Shown: positions 1 through 9,264, counted from the first letter of the stretch. The stretch: DNA of 13,154 bases from Rhodobacter sp. (GCA_027482795.1 JAIXVS010000247.1:1-13154), one strand, 5' to 3'. Numbers and translations are program-made. Notes: generated by a model not told the origin, from the sequence alone.

Positions 1-957
1 AAGCTTACCTTTAACCCCGTGGTCAGCATCACCAGCAATGCCAGCGCCGACCCTGGCCCGCGCAACAAATTGGTGCCCGACATCACGGGCGATGGTACCT
101 ATTACATCATCGAAGAAACCCCCGTTGTCGGCGGCGAAGATTTGACCGATGCCCAGCCCGCCTTTGACCAAAACGGCCAACCTGCGGTGAATTTCCGCTT
201 TAACCCCAGCGGCGGGCGCGCCTTTGGCGATTATACGGGCGAGAATATTGGCAAGCCTTTTGCCATTGTGCTGGACGATCAGGTGATTTCTGCCCCAACG
301 ATTCAGGCTCACATCACGGGCGGATCGGGCATTATCACGGGCAACTTCACCATCGAAGAAAGCACCCAATTGGCCGTATTGCTACGGGCAGGGGCCTTGC
401 CTGCCAAAATGACCTTTTTGGAAGAACGCACCATCGGCCCCGAACTGGGCGCGGATAGTATTGCCGCAGGGCGCACCGCCGCCATCATCGGCATGGTTGC
501 CGTCGTGGTCTATATGATTGCCTGCTACGGCATCTTTGGCGTGATGGCCAATTTCGCGCTGGCCATCAACATCTCGCTTTTGCTGGCGGTTTTGTCTACC
601 ATCGGTGCCACCATGACACTGCCTGGCATTGCGGGCATTGTGCTGACCATGGGCATGGCGGTGGATGCCAACGTGCTGATTTACGAGCGTATCCGCGAAG
701 AACTGCGCGAAGGAAAACCGCCCGCCCGCGCCATTGAACTGGGCTTTGAACGCGCTTTTTCCTCCATCATGGACAGTAACGTCACCGCCATTATCACCGC
801 CATCATCATGTTCTGGATCGGCTCTGGCCCCGTGCGCGGCTTTGCGATCAGCCTTGGCATTGGCATTTTCACATCGATGTTCACGGCGGTTTATGTCACC
901 CGCCTGATTATCACCCTGTGGCTGAACGCGCGCCGTCCAGCCCGCATCATCGTATAA
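1..957 (+). CDS. secD: Protein translocase subunit SecD (3' part, 5' end outside window)
   Basis: SecD pairs with SecF in the inner membrane and uses the proton gradient to help the SecYEG-SecA machine release exported proteins on the periplasmic side. The frame is open from base 1 (first residues KLTFNP), so about 318 C-terminal residues are visible and the N-terminal part lies outside. Seen: the end of the periplasmic P1 region (AIVLDDQVISAP, then GGSGIITGNF and LLRAGALPA), the ERTIGPELG linker, and a block of about five membrane helices from about base 475. This block carries the family motif GMAVDANVLIYERIREE at about 652-702, with the Asp and Arg residues linked to proton-driven function. 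The ATG-less GTG at 19 lies inside the domain and is not the start. secF follows after 9 nt, as is usual for a secDF operon. The product call is certain; only the 5' end is missing. Confidence 0.97.
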   Translation, partial: KLTFNPVVSITSNASADPGPRNKLVPDITGDGTYYIIEETPVVGGEDLTDAQPAFDQNGQPAVNFRFNPSGGRAFGDYTGENIGKPFAIVLDDQVISAPTIQAHITGGSGIITGNFTIEESTQLAVLLRAGALPAKMTFLEERTIGPELGADSIAAGRTAAIIGMVAVVVYMIACYGIFGVMANFALAINISLLLAVLSTIGATMTLPGIAGIVLTMGMAVDANVLIYERIREELREGKPPARAIELGFERAFSSIMDSNVTAIITAIIMFWIGSGPVRGFAISLGIGIFTSMFTAVYVTRLIITLWLNARRPARIIV

Positions 958-966
958 GAGGCAGTC

Positions 967-1938
967 ATGGCTTGGCGTTTGCGGCTGGTTCCCGAAAAAA
1001 CCAACATCGACTTTTTCAAAGCCCAATATGTGACCTTTGGCGCATCGGTTGTGGCCATGATCCTGACGGCGGTATCGCTGATGGTGTTCGGGCTGAACTT
1101 TGGCGTCGATTTCAAAGGCGGCACCACCATTCGCACCGAAAGCACGCAAATGGTGGATGTGGGCGAATACCGCGCTGCGATGGATGATCTGGGCCTTGGC
1201 GATATCACGATCACCGAGGTGTTCGACCCATCTTTTCGCGCCGATCAGCACGTCGCGATGATCCGCATCGAGGCGCAAGAGGGCGACGAAGTTGTCACCC
1301 CCGAAGTGATTGCCAAAGTGGAAGCCGCCCTGCAAGGGGTTGACCCGTCGATCACCTTCCCATCGGTGGAATCGGTCGGGCCAAAAGTATCCTCCGAACT
1401 GATCTGGTCGGCGCTTTTGGCGGTTGTAGCGGGGTCGGTTGGGATTTTGATCTATGTCTGGGTGCGCTTTGAATGGCAATTTGCCGTGGGCACCGTGGCC
1501 GCGCTGATCCACGACGTTGTGGTCACCGTGGGTGTGTTTTCGCTGCTGGGGCTAAAGTTTGACCTCACCATCGTCGCCGCCTTGCTGACCATTTTGGGCT
1601 ATTCGGTGAACGATACAGTGGTTATTTTTGACCGCCTGCGCGAGAATTTGGCAAAATACAAAACCATGCCCCTGCGCGAGATGATGAACCTAACCGCCAA
1701 CGAAACCCTGTCGCGCACAATCATGACAGCCTCTACCACGCTGATTTCCTTGATCGTTTTGTTCATCTTCGGCGGCGATGTGATCCGCGGCTTTGTCTTT
1801 GCCATGCTGTTTGGTGTGATTGTGGGCACCTATTCCACCCTGTATGTCGCCAAAAACATCGTGTTGATGATTGGGCTGGATCGCAGTGACAAACCAAAAA
1901 GCGGCGGCAATCACGAATTTGCCAATGTGGATGCGTAG
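967..1938 (+). CDS. secF: Protein translocase subunit SecF
   Basis: This is the partner of SecD in the export-assisting SecDF complex. The 323-residue length is normal for SecF. Seen: a first membrane helix at about residues 24-43, followed at once by the family motif DFKGGT (48-53), a short periplasmic domain ending in VESVGP (134-139), and five more helices between about 146 and 300. The second hallmark, GYSVNDTVVIFDR (211-223), holds the conserved Asp/Arg of the RND-like core. The ATG at 967 has an AGAGG ribosome binding site about 5 nt upstream and gives the expected short cytoplasmic N terminus. The gene starts 9 nt after secD stops, and the next gene begins 3 nt after its TAG. SecF is clearly the right member of the family, because the motifs follow the SecF and not the SecD pattern. 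Confidence 0.98.
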   Translation: MAWRLRLVPEKTNIDFFKAQYVTFGASVVAMILTAVSLMVFGLNFGVDFKGGTTIRTESTQMVDVGEYRAAMDDLGLGDITITEVFDPSFRADQHVAMIRIEAQEGDEVVTPEVIAKVEAALQGVDPSITFPSVESVGPKVSSELIWSALLAVVAGSVGILIYVWVRFEWQFAVGTVAALIHDVVVTVGVFSLLGLKFDLTIVAALLTILGYSVNDTVVIFDRLRENLAKYKTMPLREMMNLTANETLSRTIMTASTTLISLIVLFIFGGDVIRGFVFAMLFGVIVGTYSTLYVAKNIVLMIGLDRSDKPKSGGNHEFANVDA

Positions 1939-1941
1939 ATA

Positions 1942-2298
1942 ATGCGGATGACCGAAATCACCTATGGCGCGGCCCTTGCGATTGAAGGCTATGGGCCGGG
2001 GTTTTTTCGGGTGGGCCCGCATGTGCTGCGCGGGGCAAGCCTGATTACCCCGTGGGATGCGGGCGCTTGGGGCGGGCTGAGTGATACGGACGCGCCCCTG
2101 TCGCTGGCGGGGAAAATTGATGTGCTGCTGCTGGGCCTTGGCCGCGATATCGCCGCCGTGCCGCCTGCCTTTACCGCCGCCCTTGACGGGGCAGGTATTG
2201 GCGTTGAACCCATGAACACCCCCGCCGCCGCGCGCACCTATAACGTGCTTTTGGGCGAAGGGCGGCGCGTGGCCGCCTGCCTGCTGCCCGTTTCCTGA
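1942..2298 (+). CDS. Mth938-like domain protein (DUF498 family)
   Basis: This is a 118-residue soluble protein of the Mth938/DUF498 fold. The recognisable parts are the N-terminal IEGYGPGFFRVG stretch (about 15-26), a central hydrophobic strand IDVLLLGLG (59-67), and the C-terminal PMNTPAAARTYNVLLGEGRRVAACLLP segment (about 90-116), which is the usual signature of the family. Eukaryotic relatives include NDUFAF3, a complex I assembly factor, and AAMDC; the bacterial role is not established. No signal peptide or membrane helix is present. The gene sits between secF (3 nt upstream) and ccmA (1 nt downstream), so it is co-transcribed with membrane-protein export and cytochrome c maturation. A role in respiratory complex biogenesis would fit but is only inference. 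Two in-frame ATGs (1942 and 1948) are possible and no clear ribosome binding site separates them. Confidence 0.88.
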   Translation: MRMTEITYGAALAIEGYGPGFFRVGPHVLRGASLITPWDAGAWGGLSDTDAPLSLAGKIDVLLLGLGRDIAAVPPAFTAALDGAGIGVEPMNTPAAARTYNVLLGEGRRVAACLLPVS

Positions 2299-2299
2299 C

Positions 2300-2920
2300 A
2301 TGCTGACCGCGCAAAATGTCGCCGTTGCGCGGGCAGGGGTTATGGTGCTGGCGGGCGTGTCGTTTTCGCTCAATGCGGGCCGCGCGCTGATTCTGCGCGG
2401 GCCAAATGGTGCAGGCAAAACCACCTTGCTGCGTGCAGTTGCTGGGCTGCAACCCATTTCGGGCGGGATCCTGACGGCGGTCGAGGATGACATTGCTTAC
2501 GGCGCGCACAGCGATGGGGTCAAACCAACCCTAACTGTGGCCGAAAACCTGAACTTTTGGGCGCAGATTTATGGCAGCGATTTGGCCGCCGATGCAATGA
2601 CGGCCATGCAGCTAGACCCCCTTGCCACCCGCCGCGCGGGCCAACTTTCGGCAGGGCAAAAGCGCCGCCTTGGTTTGGCGCGCATTTTGGCCACGGGGCG
2701 CAAAATTTGGGTGCTGGACGAGCCGACCGTATCACTGGATACAGCCTCGGTCGCGCTGTTCGGGGCCGCCGTGCAGGCGCATTTAAATGCGGGCGGCGCG
2801 GCGTTGATTGCCACCCATATCGATCTGGGCTTTGCCGCCGATGTGCTGGACATCACCCCTTTTCGCGCGGGCGCAGATACGCCCGTTCTGTCTGGCCAGT
2901 TTGACGAGGCCTTTTTATGA
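2300..2920 (+). CDS. ccmA: Heme exporter ATP-binding subunit CcmA (HelA)
   Basis: This is the ATPase of the CcmABCD complex, which acts at the inner membrane in System I cytochrome c maturation; ATP hydrolysis is needed to release heme-loaded CcmE from CcmC/CcmD. The 206-residue length is usual for CcmA. All ABC motifs are present: Walker A GPNGAGKTT (34-42), signature LSAGQ (116-120), Walker B IWVLDEP (136-142), D-loop SLD (145-147) and switch histidine H173 in IATHID. The KPTLTVAENLNFW segment (75-87) after the Q-loop region is typical of CcmA rather than of other ABC ATPases. The ATG at 2300 lies 1 nt after the preceding stop, and the gene ends in an ATGA overlap with ccmB, its membrane partner. 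No anomaly was seen. Confidence 0.97.
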   Translation: MLTAQNVAVARAGVMVLAGVSFSLNAGRALILRGPNGAGKTTLLRAVAGLQPISGGILTAVEDDIAYGAHSDGVKPTLTVAENLNFWAQIYGSDLAADAMTAMQLDPLATRRAGQLSAGQKRRLGLARILATGRKIWVLDEPTVSLDTASVALFGAAVQAHLNAGGAALIATHIDLGFAADVLDITPFRAGADTPVLSGQFDEAFL

Positions 2921-3573
2921 GGGCGCTTTTGCTGCGTGATTTGCGGCTTGCCTTTCGCGCGGGCGGCGGCTTTGGCCTGTCACTTGCGTTTTTTCTAATG
3001 GTCGCGGTGATTGTGCCCTTGGGCGTTGGTCCTGCGCCTGCGACTTTGGCGCTGATTGCGGCAGGGGTTTTATGGGTGGGCGCGCTGCTGGCGGCGCTGC
3101 TGTCATTAGATCGTATTTTCGCGCTGGATTATGAGGATGGCAGCCTTGATCTGCTGGCTACATCGCCCTTGCCTTTGGGCGGGGTGGTGGCGATGAAGGC
3201 GCTGGCCCATTGGCTGACAACGGGCCTGCCACTGGTGGCAGCTTCCCCCATTTTGGCCGTTCTGCTGAACCTGCCGCGCGAGGGGTATGTTTGGCTGCTG
3301 GTCAGTCTGGCCATTGGCACGCCCGCGCTATCCATCATCGGGGCTTTTGGCGCCAGCCTGACAGTGGGGCTAAAACGCGGCGGGCTTTTGCTTGGACTTC
3401 TTGTTCTGCCGCTTTATATTCCTACGTTAATCTTTGGGGCCGAAGTGGTAAAGGCGGGCGCTGCGGGGGCTGCCATTGGCACGCCGCTTGCCGCGCTGGC
3501 GGCAATTACGGCAGGGGCATGGGCAGGGTTGCCGCTGGCGGCCGCCATGGCCATTCGGGCGAATTTAAGGTGA
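2917..3573 (+). CDS. ccmB: Heme exporter membrane subunit CcmB (HelB)
   Basis: This is the integral membrane partner of CcmA in cytochrome c maturation. The protein has 218 residues, the normal length for CcmB, and consists almost entirely of hydrophobic segments (about six helices: 20-37, 42-64, 88-117, 126-150, 155-176, 185-212). Family-typical stretches are SLDRIFALDYEDGSLDLL (63-80), following the second helix and predicted to be cytoplasmic, and LVLPLYIPTLIFG (162-174). The start overlaps the ccmA stop in an ATGA (2917-2920), giving translational coupling and presumably matched amounts of the two subunits. ccmC begins 7 nt after its TGA. I recognise it from the motifs and the gene order; confidence is high. 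Confidence 0.96.
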   Translation: MRALLLRDLRLAFRAGGGFGLSLAFFLMVAVIVPLGVGPAPATLALIAAGVLWVGALLAALLSLDRIFALDYEDGSLDLLATSPLPLGGVVAMKALAHWLTTGLPLVAASPILAVLLNLPREGYVWLLVSLAIGTPALSIIGAFGASLTVGLKRGGLLLGLLVLPLYIPTLIFGAEVVKAGAAGAAIGTPLAALAAITAGAWAGLPLAAAMAIRANLR

Positions 3574-3576
3574 GGT
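3566..3576 (+). promoter_or_regulatory. Ribosome binding site deciding the ccmC start
   Basis: A purine-rich stretch spanning the ccmB stop contains AAGG (3567-3570) and GAGG (3572-3575). The second lies 5 nt before the ATG at 3581, so it favours that start over the in-frame GTG at 3575. Confidence 0.6.
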
Positions 3577-3580
3577 GACA

Positions 3581-4309
3581 ATGTCGATCTGGGAATATGC
3601 CAACCCGAAAAAATTCATGGAAACCTCGGCCATGGCCTTGCCGTGGGCGGCGGGGCTGTCGGCGGCGCTGCTGGGGGCTGGGCTGTTTTGGGGCTATTTT
3701 CTAACCCCCGATGCCGCGAAATTCGGCTCGACGGTTAAGATCATTTACCTGCACGTCCCATCTGCCATGATGGCAATTTCAGCATGGATGATGATGTTGG
3801 TAGCCTCCCTGATCTGGCTGATCCGCCGCCACCACGTCTCGGCCCTTGCGGCCAAGGCGGCGGCCCCGATTGGGCTGACCTTTACCCTGATTGGCCTTGT
3901 CACAGGCGCAATTTGGGGCCAGCCGATGTGGGGCACATGGTGGGCGTGGGACCCGCGCCTGACATCGTTTTTGATCCTGACCCTGTTCTATTTTGGCTAT
4001 ATCGCGCTGTGGCAGGCGATTGAAGACCCCGACACCGCCGCCGATCTGACGGCGGTTTTGTGCATTGTGGGCAGCGTTTTTGCGTTTTTGTCGCGCTATG
4101 CCGTGCTGTTTTGGAACCAAGGCTTGCATCAGGGGGCCAGCCTGTCGCTGGATAAACAAGAAAACGTGTCCGATGTGTATTGGTTTCCGCTGCTGGTCTG
4201 TATCGCGGGGTTTGTTTTGCTGTTTGTCACGCTGGTGCTGCTGCGCACCCGCACGGAAATTCGCGCGCGCCGCATGGCCGCGCTATTATCGCGGGAGCGT
4301 TTGGCATGA
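3581..4309 (+). CDS. ccmC: Heme handling protein CcmC (HelC)
   Basis: CcmC presents heme at the periplasmic face of the inner membrane and attaches it to the heme chaperone CcmE. Seen in 242 residues: six membrane helices and the tryptophan-rich WWD-type heme-handling motif (WGQPMWGTWWAWDPRLTS, about 112-129). Two periplasmic histidines, H58 in IYLHVPS and H183 in GLHQGAS, match the axial heme ligands of the family. I chose the ATG at 3581 because GAGG at 3572-3575 lies 5 nt upstream; a GTG two codons earlier (3575) is also in frame but would sit on the ribosome binding site. The 3' end overlaps ccmD by ATGA (4306-4309). The motif arrangement fits CcmC and not the larger CcmF, which shares the WWD domain. 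Confidence 0.97.
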   Translation: MSIWEYANPKKFMETSAMALPWAAGLSAALLGAGLFWGYFLTPDAAKFGSTVKIIYLHVPSAMMAISAWMMMLVASLIWLIRRHHVSALAAKAAAPIGLTFTLIGLVTGAIWGQPMWGTWWAWDPRLTSFLILTLFYFGYIALWQAIEDPDTAADLTAVLCIVGSVFAFLSRYAVLFWNQGLHQGASLSLDKQENVSDVYWFPLLVCIAGFVLLFVTLVLLRTRTEIRARRMAALLSRERLA

Positions 4310-4464
4310 TGCCTGATTTGGGAAAATACGCCGATGCGGTGATTTGGTCTTACATCAGCTCGGCGGTGCTGATCGCTGGGCTGGTCGCGCTGTCAATCTG
4401 GCAGGGCAAGCGGGTGAAACGCGCGCTGCGCGAAGTGGAAGAACGGGCAGGTAAAGCGCAATGA
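4306..4464 (+). CDS. ccmD: Heme exporter protein CcmD
   Basis: This small single-helix protein stabilises the CcmABC assembly and helps release holo-CcmE. It has 52 residues, the same length as the protein first called ORF52 in the Rhodobacter capsulatus hel cluster. Seen: the N-terminal LGKYADAVIWSY pattern that is usual for CcmD, one membrane helix at about 12-33, then a strongly basic and amphipathic cytoplasmic tail (KRVKRALREVEERAGK). The start ATG at 4306 overlaps the ccmC stop, and the TGA at 4462-4464 overlaps the ccmG start, so it is coupled on both sides. A longer in-frame reading from 4180 exists but would lie inside ccmC and add nothing CcmD-like. Confidence 0.95.
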   Translation: MMPDLGKYADAVIWSYISSAVLIAGLVALSIWQGKRVKRALREVEERAGKAQ

Positions 4465-4997
4465 TGAACCGTTTGCTGATTATTCTGCCGCTGCTGATTT
4501 TTGCCGTGCTGGGCACGACCATGTATTTGGGATTGCAGCGCGATAACCCCAATGATCTGCCGTCCACCTTTATCGGCGGGCCTGCCCCTGCTTTGGGCAC
4601 GGGCACTTTGCGAGGAATTCCTGCCTTTACCGCCGCCGATTTGGCGCAGGGCGAGGTGGTGATTGTGAATTTCTGGGCCTCTTGGTGCCCGCCCTGCCGC
4701 GCTGAACACCCCACGCTAAAGGCATTGGCCGATAGCGGGGTTAAGGTGTACGGCGTGAATATGATGGACAAAGACGCAGATGCGCTGGCCTTTTTGGCCG
4801 AAGATGGCAACCCTTTTGCGGGTGTCATTGCCGATCCAAAGGGCGCGATGCGGCTGGATTGGGGGGTTACCGCCCCGCCTGAAACCTTTATCATCCGCGC
4901 CGATGGCACTGTGGCCTACCGCTTTATCGGCCCCTTGGTGGGTGATGATTTCACCCAGCGCTTTATGCCCGAATTTGAAAAGGCCAAAGCGCCGTGA
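4461..4997 (+). CDS. ccmG: Cytochrome c biogenesis thiol reductase CcmG (DsbE/HelX)
   Basis: CcmG is a membrane-anchored periplasmic thioredoxin that passes reductant to the CcmH/apocytochrome c thiols so that heme can be attached to CXXCH. The 178 residues contain an uncleaved N-terminal membrane anchor (about 4-24) and a thioredoxin domain with the active site WCPPC (C76, C79). The downstream acidic NPF/ADPKG region (117-129) and a cis-proline loop, TAPPETF (138-143, Pro140), follow the CcmG pattern. The usual tyrosine-glycine pair before the cis-proline loop is Thr-Ala here, a small departure. The start ATG at 4461 overlaps the ccmD stop, and the end overlaps the start of the next gene as GTGA. 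The fit to CcmG over a general TlpA/ResA thioredoxin rests on motifs and gene order. Confidence 0.96.
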   Translation: MMNRLLIILPLLIFAVLGTTMYLGLQRDNPNDLPSTFIGGPAPALGTGTLRGIPAFTAADLAQGEVVIVNFWASWCPPCRAEHPTLKALADSGVKVYGVNMMDKDADALAFLAEDGNPFAGVIADPKGAMRLDWGVTAPPETFIIRADGTVAYRFIGPLVGDDFTQRFMPEFEKAKAP

Positions 4998-5389
4998 GCG
5001 CGCGCTTGGCTCTTTGCACGGCGATCATTATGGCCAGCGCTGGCGCTGGCGCTGCAAAAACGGGCACGCCTGGGCCTGGATATTTTGCAGGCAGCTATCA
5101 GATGGTGGGGCGCACGGCGGGGCAGGTGCCCGCTTTGCAAAACGCACCCGCCCGCATTACGGCCCAAGGGCGCGATGTGGTGATCAAAACCTGCGCCGCG
5201 CCCGATATTGTGATGAGCTTTGGCCCCGCCTTTGAAGTGGTTAATTTGATGACGGGCAGTCAGGCGGGCGATGTGGTGGAATGTCTGTTTCACAACAACG
5301 GCTATAACCGCCCGATTCTGACCTGCCGCAGTGATGCTGGCGCGGCCTTTACCCTATGGCCTGTGCAAACGGCCGATTTGGCCTGCTAA
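4994..5389 (+). CDS. Small exported cysteine-containing protein of unknown function
   Basis: This 131-residue protein belongs to no family I recognise. It starts with a typical signal peptide (basic start, hydrophobic 5-15, Ala/Gly-rich end with likely cleavage after AGAGA, about residue 20), so the mature part of about 111 residues should be periplasmic. There is no lipobox. The mature part has four cysteines (C67, C97, C111 and the very last residue C131), an even number that would allow two disulfides, and it is predicted to be mostly beta strand. The GTG start at 4994 overlaps the ccmG stop in a GTGA, so its translation is probably coupled to that of the thiol reductase CcmG. A link to periplasmic thiol or cytochrome c maturation is suggested only by position. 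It closes the operon and converges on the next gene with 11 nt between stop codons. Confidence 0.8.
   Translation: MSARLALCTAIIMASAGAGAAKTGTPGPGYFAGSYQMVGRTAGQVPALQNAPARITAQGRDVVIKTCAAPDIVMSFGPAFEVVNLMTGSQAGDVVECLFHNNGYNRPILTCRSDAGAAFTLWPVQTADLAC
5037..5054 (+). repeat. Hexanucleotide tandem repeat (GCGCTG x3)
   Basis: Three exact copies of GCGCTG lie inside the signal-peptide coding region of the small exported protein and encode part of its Ala/Gly-rich segment. Copy-number change would keep the frame and lengthen or shorten the end of the signal peptide by two residues per unit. Confidence 0.6.
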
Positions 5390-5417
5390 CCCCCCGCCTG
5401 CTAACCCCCCGCCTGCT
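5381..5417. repeat. 15-bp tandem repeat (2.5 copies) at a convergent gene junction
   Basis: The unit GCCTGCTAACCCCCC occurs exactly at 5381-5395 and 5396-5410, followed by the first seven bases again at 5411-5417. Each full unit contains CTAA, which reads as a stop on both strands. The + strand gene stops (TAA, 5387-5389) in the first unit, and the - strand gene stops (TAG, 5403-5401) in the second. No intrinsic hairpin terminator with a T-run is visible here. Confidence 0.9.
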
Positions 5418-6423
5418 GCACCACGCCAAACCACCCCTTGCCGCGCCATGTTTCAAACCCTTCGGTTTGATGCGCGCCGATCATACCTTTTTCGGTTTTG
5501 CGCCAGCCTGCACTGTGCAATTGGCTGATATCGGGCGGGGTTTGCGGGGCGCTTTGCCCCCGCTGTGCCAAAATCTGGCCCTTACTGTCACAGAGCATGG
5601 CGCGCAAATCTGCCCCCTGCGCACCAAAACGCAGTGAGGCCAGCACCGCCGCCGCTTGCGGTTGCCAATCAAACTGGGTCACCAAAATGCCAATCGGCTG
5701 GCCTGTCTCTTGCCCGCCCATGCGCACATAGGCCGCCCATGCCATTGTAGGACGTTTGTCCATTAAGGCATTCGGCTGCACATCGCCCGCCACAAACCCT
5801 TCGCGCCCGCCATCGGTGCCAAGCTGCGCGATCAGCGCGCGATCTGGCAGTGTTTGGCCAGCCACGGCAAAACGGCTTGGGCGGCCATTGGCCAAGATTT
5901 TGCCCGACATATCGCACAGCCAAATATCGCAATAAACCGTATAGGCATCCAAAATCACGCCCAGCCGCTGGCCCGCGCGCGCGGTCAGATCAGGCGCAGC
6001 GCCCGCGCAGGCCGCCACCAAATCGGCATCGGTCGCCCACCAGCGCACATCGCAAGACCTCTCGTACAGGTTGCGGTCGATCAGATCTATCGCGGTAAAG
6101 GCCAAATCCACCAGCCGCGTGCCTTCGGCACTGTCCGACAGTTGGGTGACCATCGTGTCCAACTCGGTCAGCCGCTGGGTCAATTGGCTGCCCAGCCCCG
6201 TGGCAATATCCGAAATCTCGGACGACACTTTGCGCACCTCGTCCGCGACCAGCGCAAAGCCCGCGCCCAATTGGCCAACGCGCGCCGCCTCGATCCGCGC
6301 ATTCAGGCCCAGCATATTCATTTGCCAATTGATCTGGGTGATGTTTTCAATGGTCGATTTGGTCAGCTGCGCCGCATCGCGGGTTTGCGCGCCAATGCTG
6401 GCTAGGGAAATCTCGTCACTCAT
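5401..6423 (-). CDS. Soluble chemoreceptor-like protein: N-terminal MCP signalling tip, C-terminal Cache/PAS-like sensor region
   Basis: The 340-residue protein has no signal peptide and no membrane helix, so it should be cytosolic. Residues about 18-98 form a shortened coiled coil whose centre (29-66) clearly follows the hairpin tip of methyl-accepting chemotaxis proteins: MNMLGLNARIEAARVG, then GAGFALVADEVRKVS. This tip normally binds CheA and CheW. The C-terminal region (about 115-338) looks like a double sensor domain: NLYERSCDVRWWATD (118-132), then two similar strands CDMSGKILANGR (170-181) and CDSKGQILAQRG (278-289), as expected for two PAS-like Cache halves. The usual receptor order (sensor first, signalling last) is reversed. 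No CheR-binding pentapeptide is seen. The ATG at 6423 has GAGG 5 nt upstream; an in-frame start at 6516 would add 31 residues without family features. It lies downstream of acnA but behind a terminator, so it is probably transcribed separately. Confidence 0.82.
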   Translation of the reverse strand: MSDEISLASIGAQTRDAAQLTKSTIENITQINWQMNMLGLNARIEAARVGQLGAGFALVADEVRKVSSEISDIATGLGSQLTQRLTELDTMVTQLSDSAEGTRLVDLAFTAIDLIDRNLYERSCDVRWWATDADLVAACAGAAPDLTARAGQRLGVILDAYTVYCDIWLCDMSGKILANGRPSRFAVAGQTLPDRALIAQLGTDGGREGFVAGDVQPNALMDKRPTMAWAAYVRMGGQETGQPIGILVTQFDWQPQAAAVLASLRFGAQGADLRAMLCDSKGQILAQRGQSAPQTPPDISQLHSAGWRKTEKGMIGAHQTEGFETWRGKGWFGVVQQAGG

Positions 6424-6428
6424 TACAG

Positions 6429-6432
6429 CCTC
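6429..6432 (-). promoter_or_regulatory. Ribosome binding site deciding the chemoreceptor-like start
   Basis: GAGG on the - strand sits 5 nt before the ATG at 6423-6421. The longer in-frame start at 6516 lacks such a site, which supports the 340-residue product. Confidence 0.6.
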
Positions 6433-6533
6433 GTCAGATGCGGGGAAAATCTGCACACTGTGTTTGGTGTGAGGCAGTAACCTTAATTTTCGGTGAATTA
6501 TCGCGCGCCTGCGCAACTATAAGGTGAAAAAGC

Positions 6534-6562
6534 AAAAAGCGGCCCCGAAGAGCCGCTTTTTT
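6534..6562 (-). terminator. Intrinsic terminator of acnA with UUCG loop
   Basis: On the - strand an A-run leads into GCGGC, a loop TCTTCGGG and GCCGC followed by TTTTT. Within the loop C-TTCG-G forms the very stable UUCG tetraloop, with a U-G pair below it, so the stem has about seven G/C-rich pairs plus A-T extension. It begins 18 nt after the acnA stop codon. The tetraloop exists only in the - strand transcript, which fixes the orientation, although A/T symmetry could give weak activity on the other strand. Confidence 0.88.
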
Positions 6563-6579
6563 AGGCAATCGCGCGCGGA

Positions 6580-9264
<2,685 letters not shown>

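Noticed and set aside
1..6. The window begins exactly with a HindIII site (AAGCTT), suggesting a clone boundary
   Set aside because: A second HindIII site lies inside the window at 13014-13019, and nothing else looks like vector or a join; it may be a coincidence or a record edge and carries no biology.
382..1512. A 376-codon open frame on the - strand across the secD/secF junction
   Set aside because: The predicted protein is rich in His, Arg, Asp and Gly with no domain, and it lies exactly antisense to two well-supported genes. Such frames are a by-product of codon bias in GC-rich coding DNA.
6500..6525. Sigma-28-like promoter (TATAGTTG ... CGATAA) on the - strand before the chemoreceptor-like gene
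   Set aside because: The CGATAA half is good, but the spacer is about 8 nt instead of 11 and the -35 half has mismatches.
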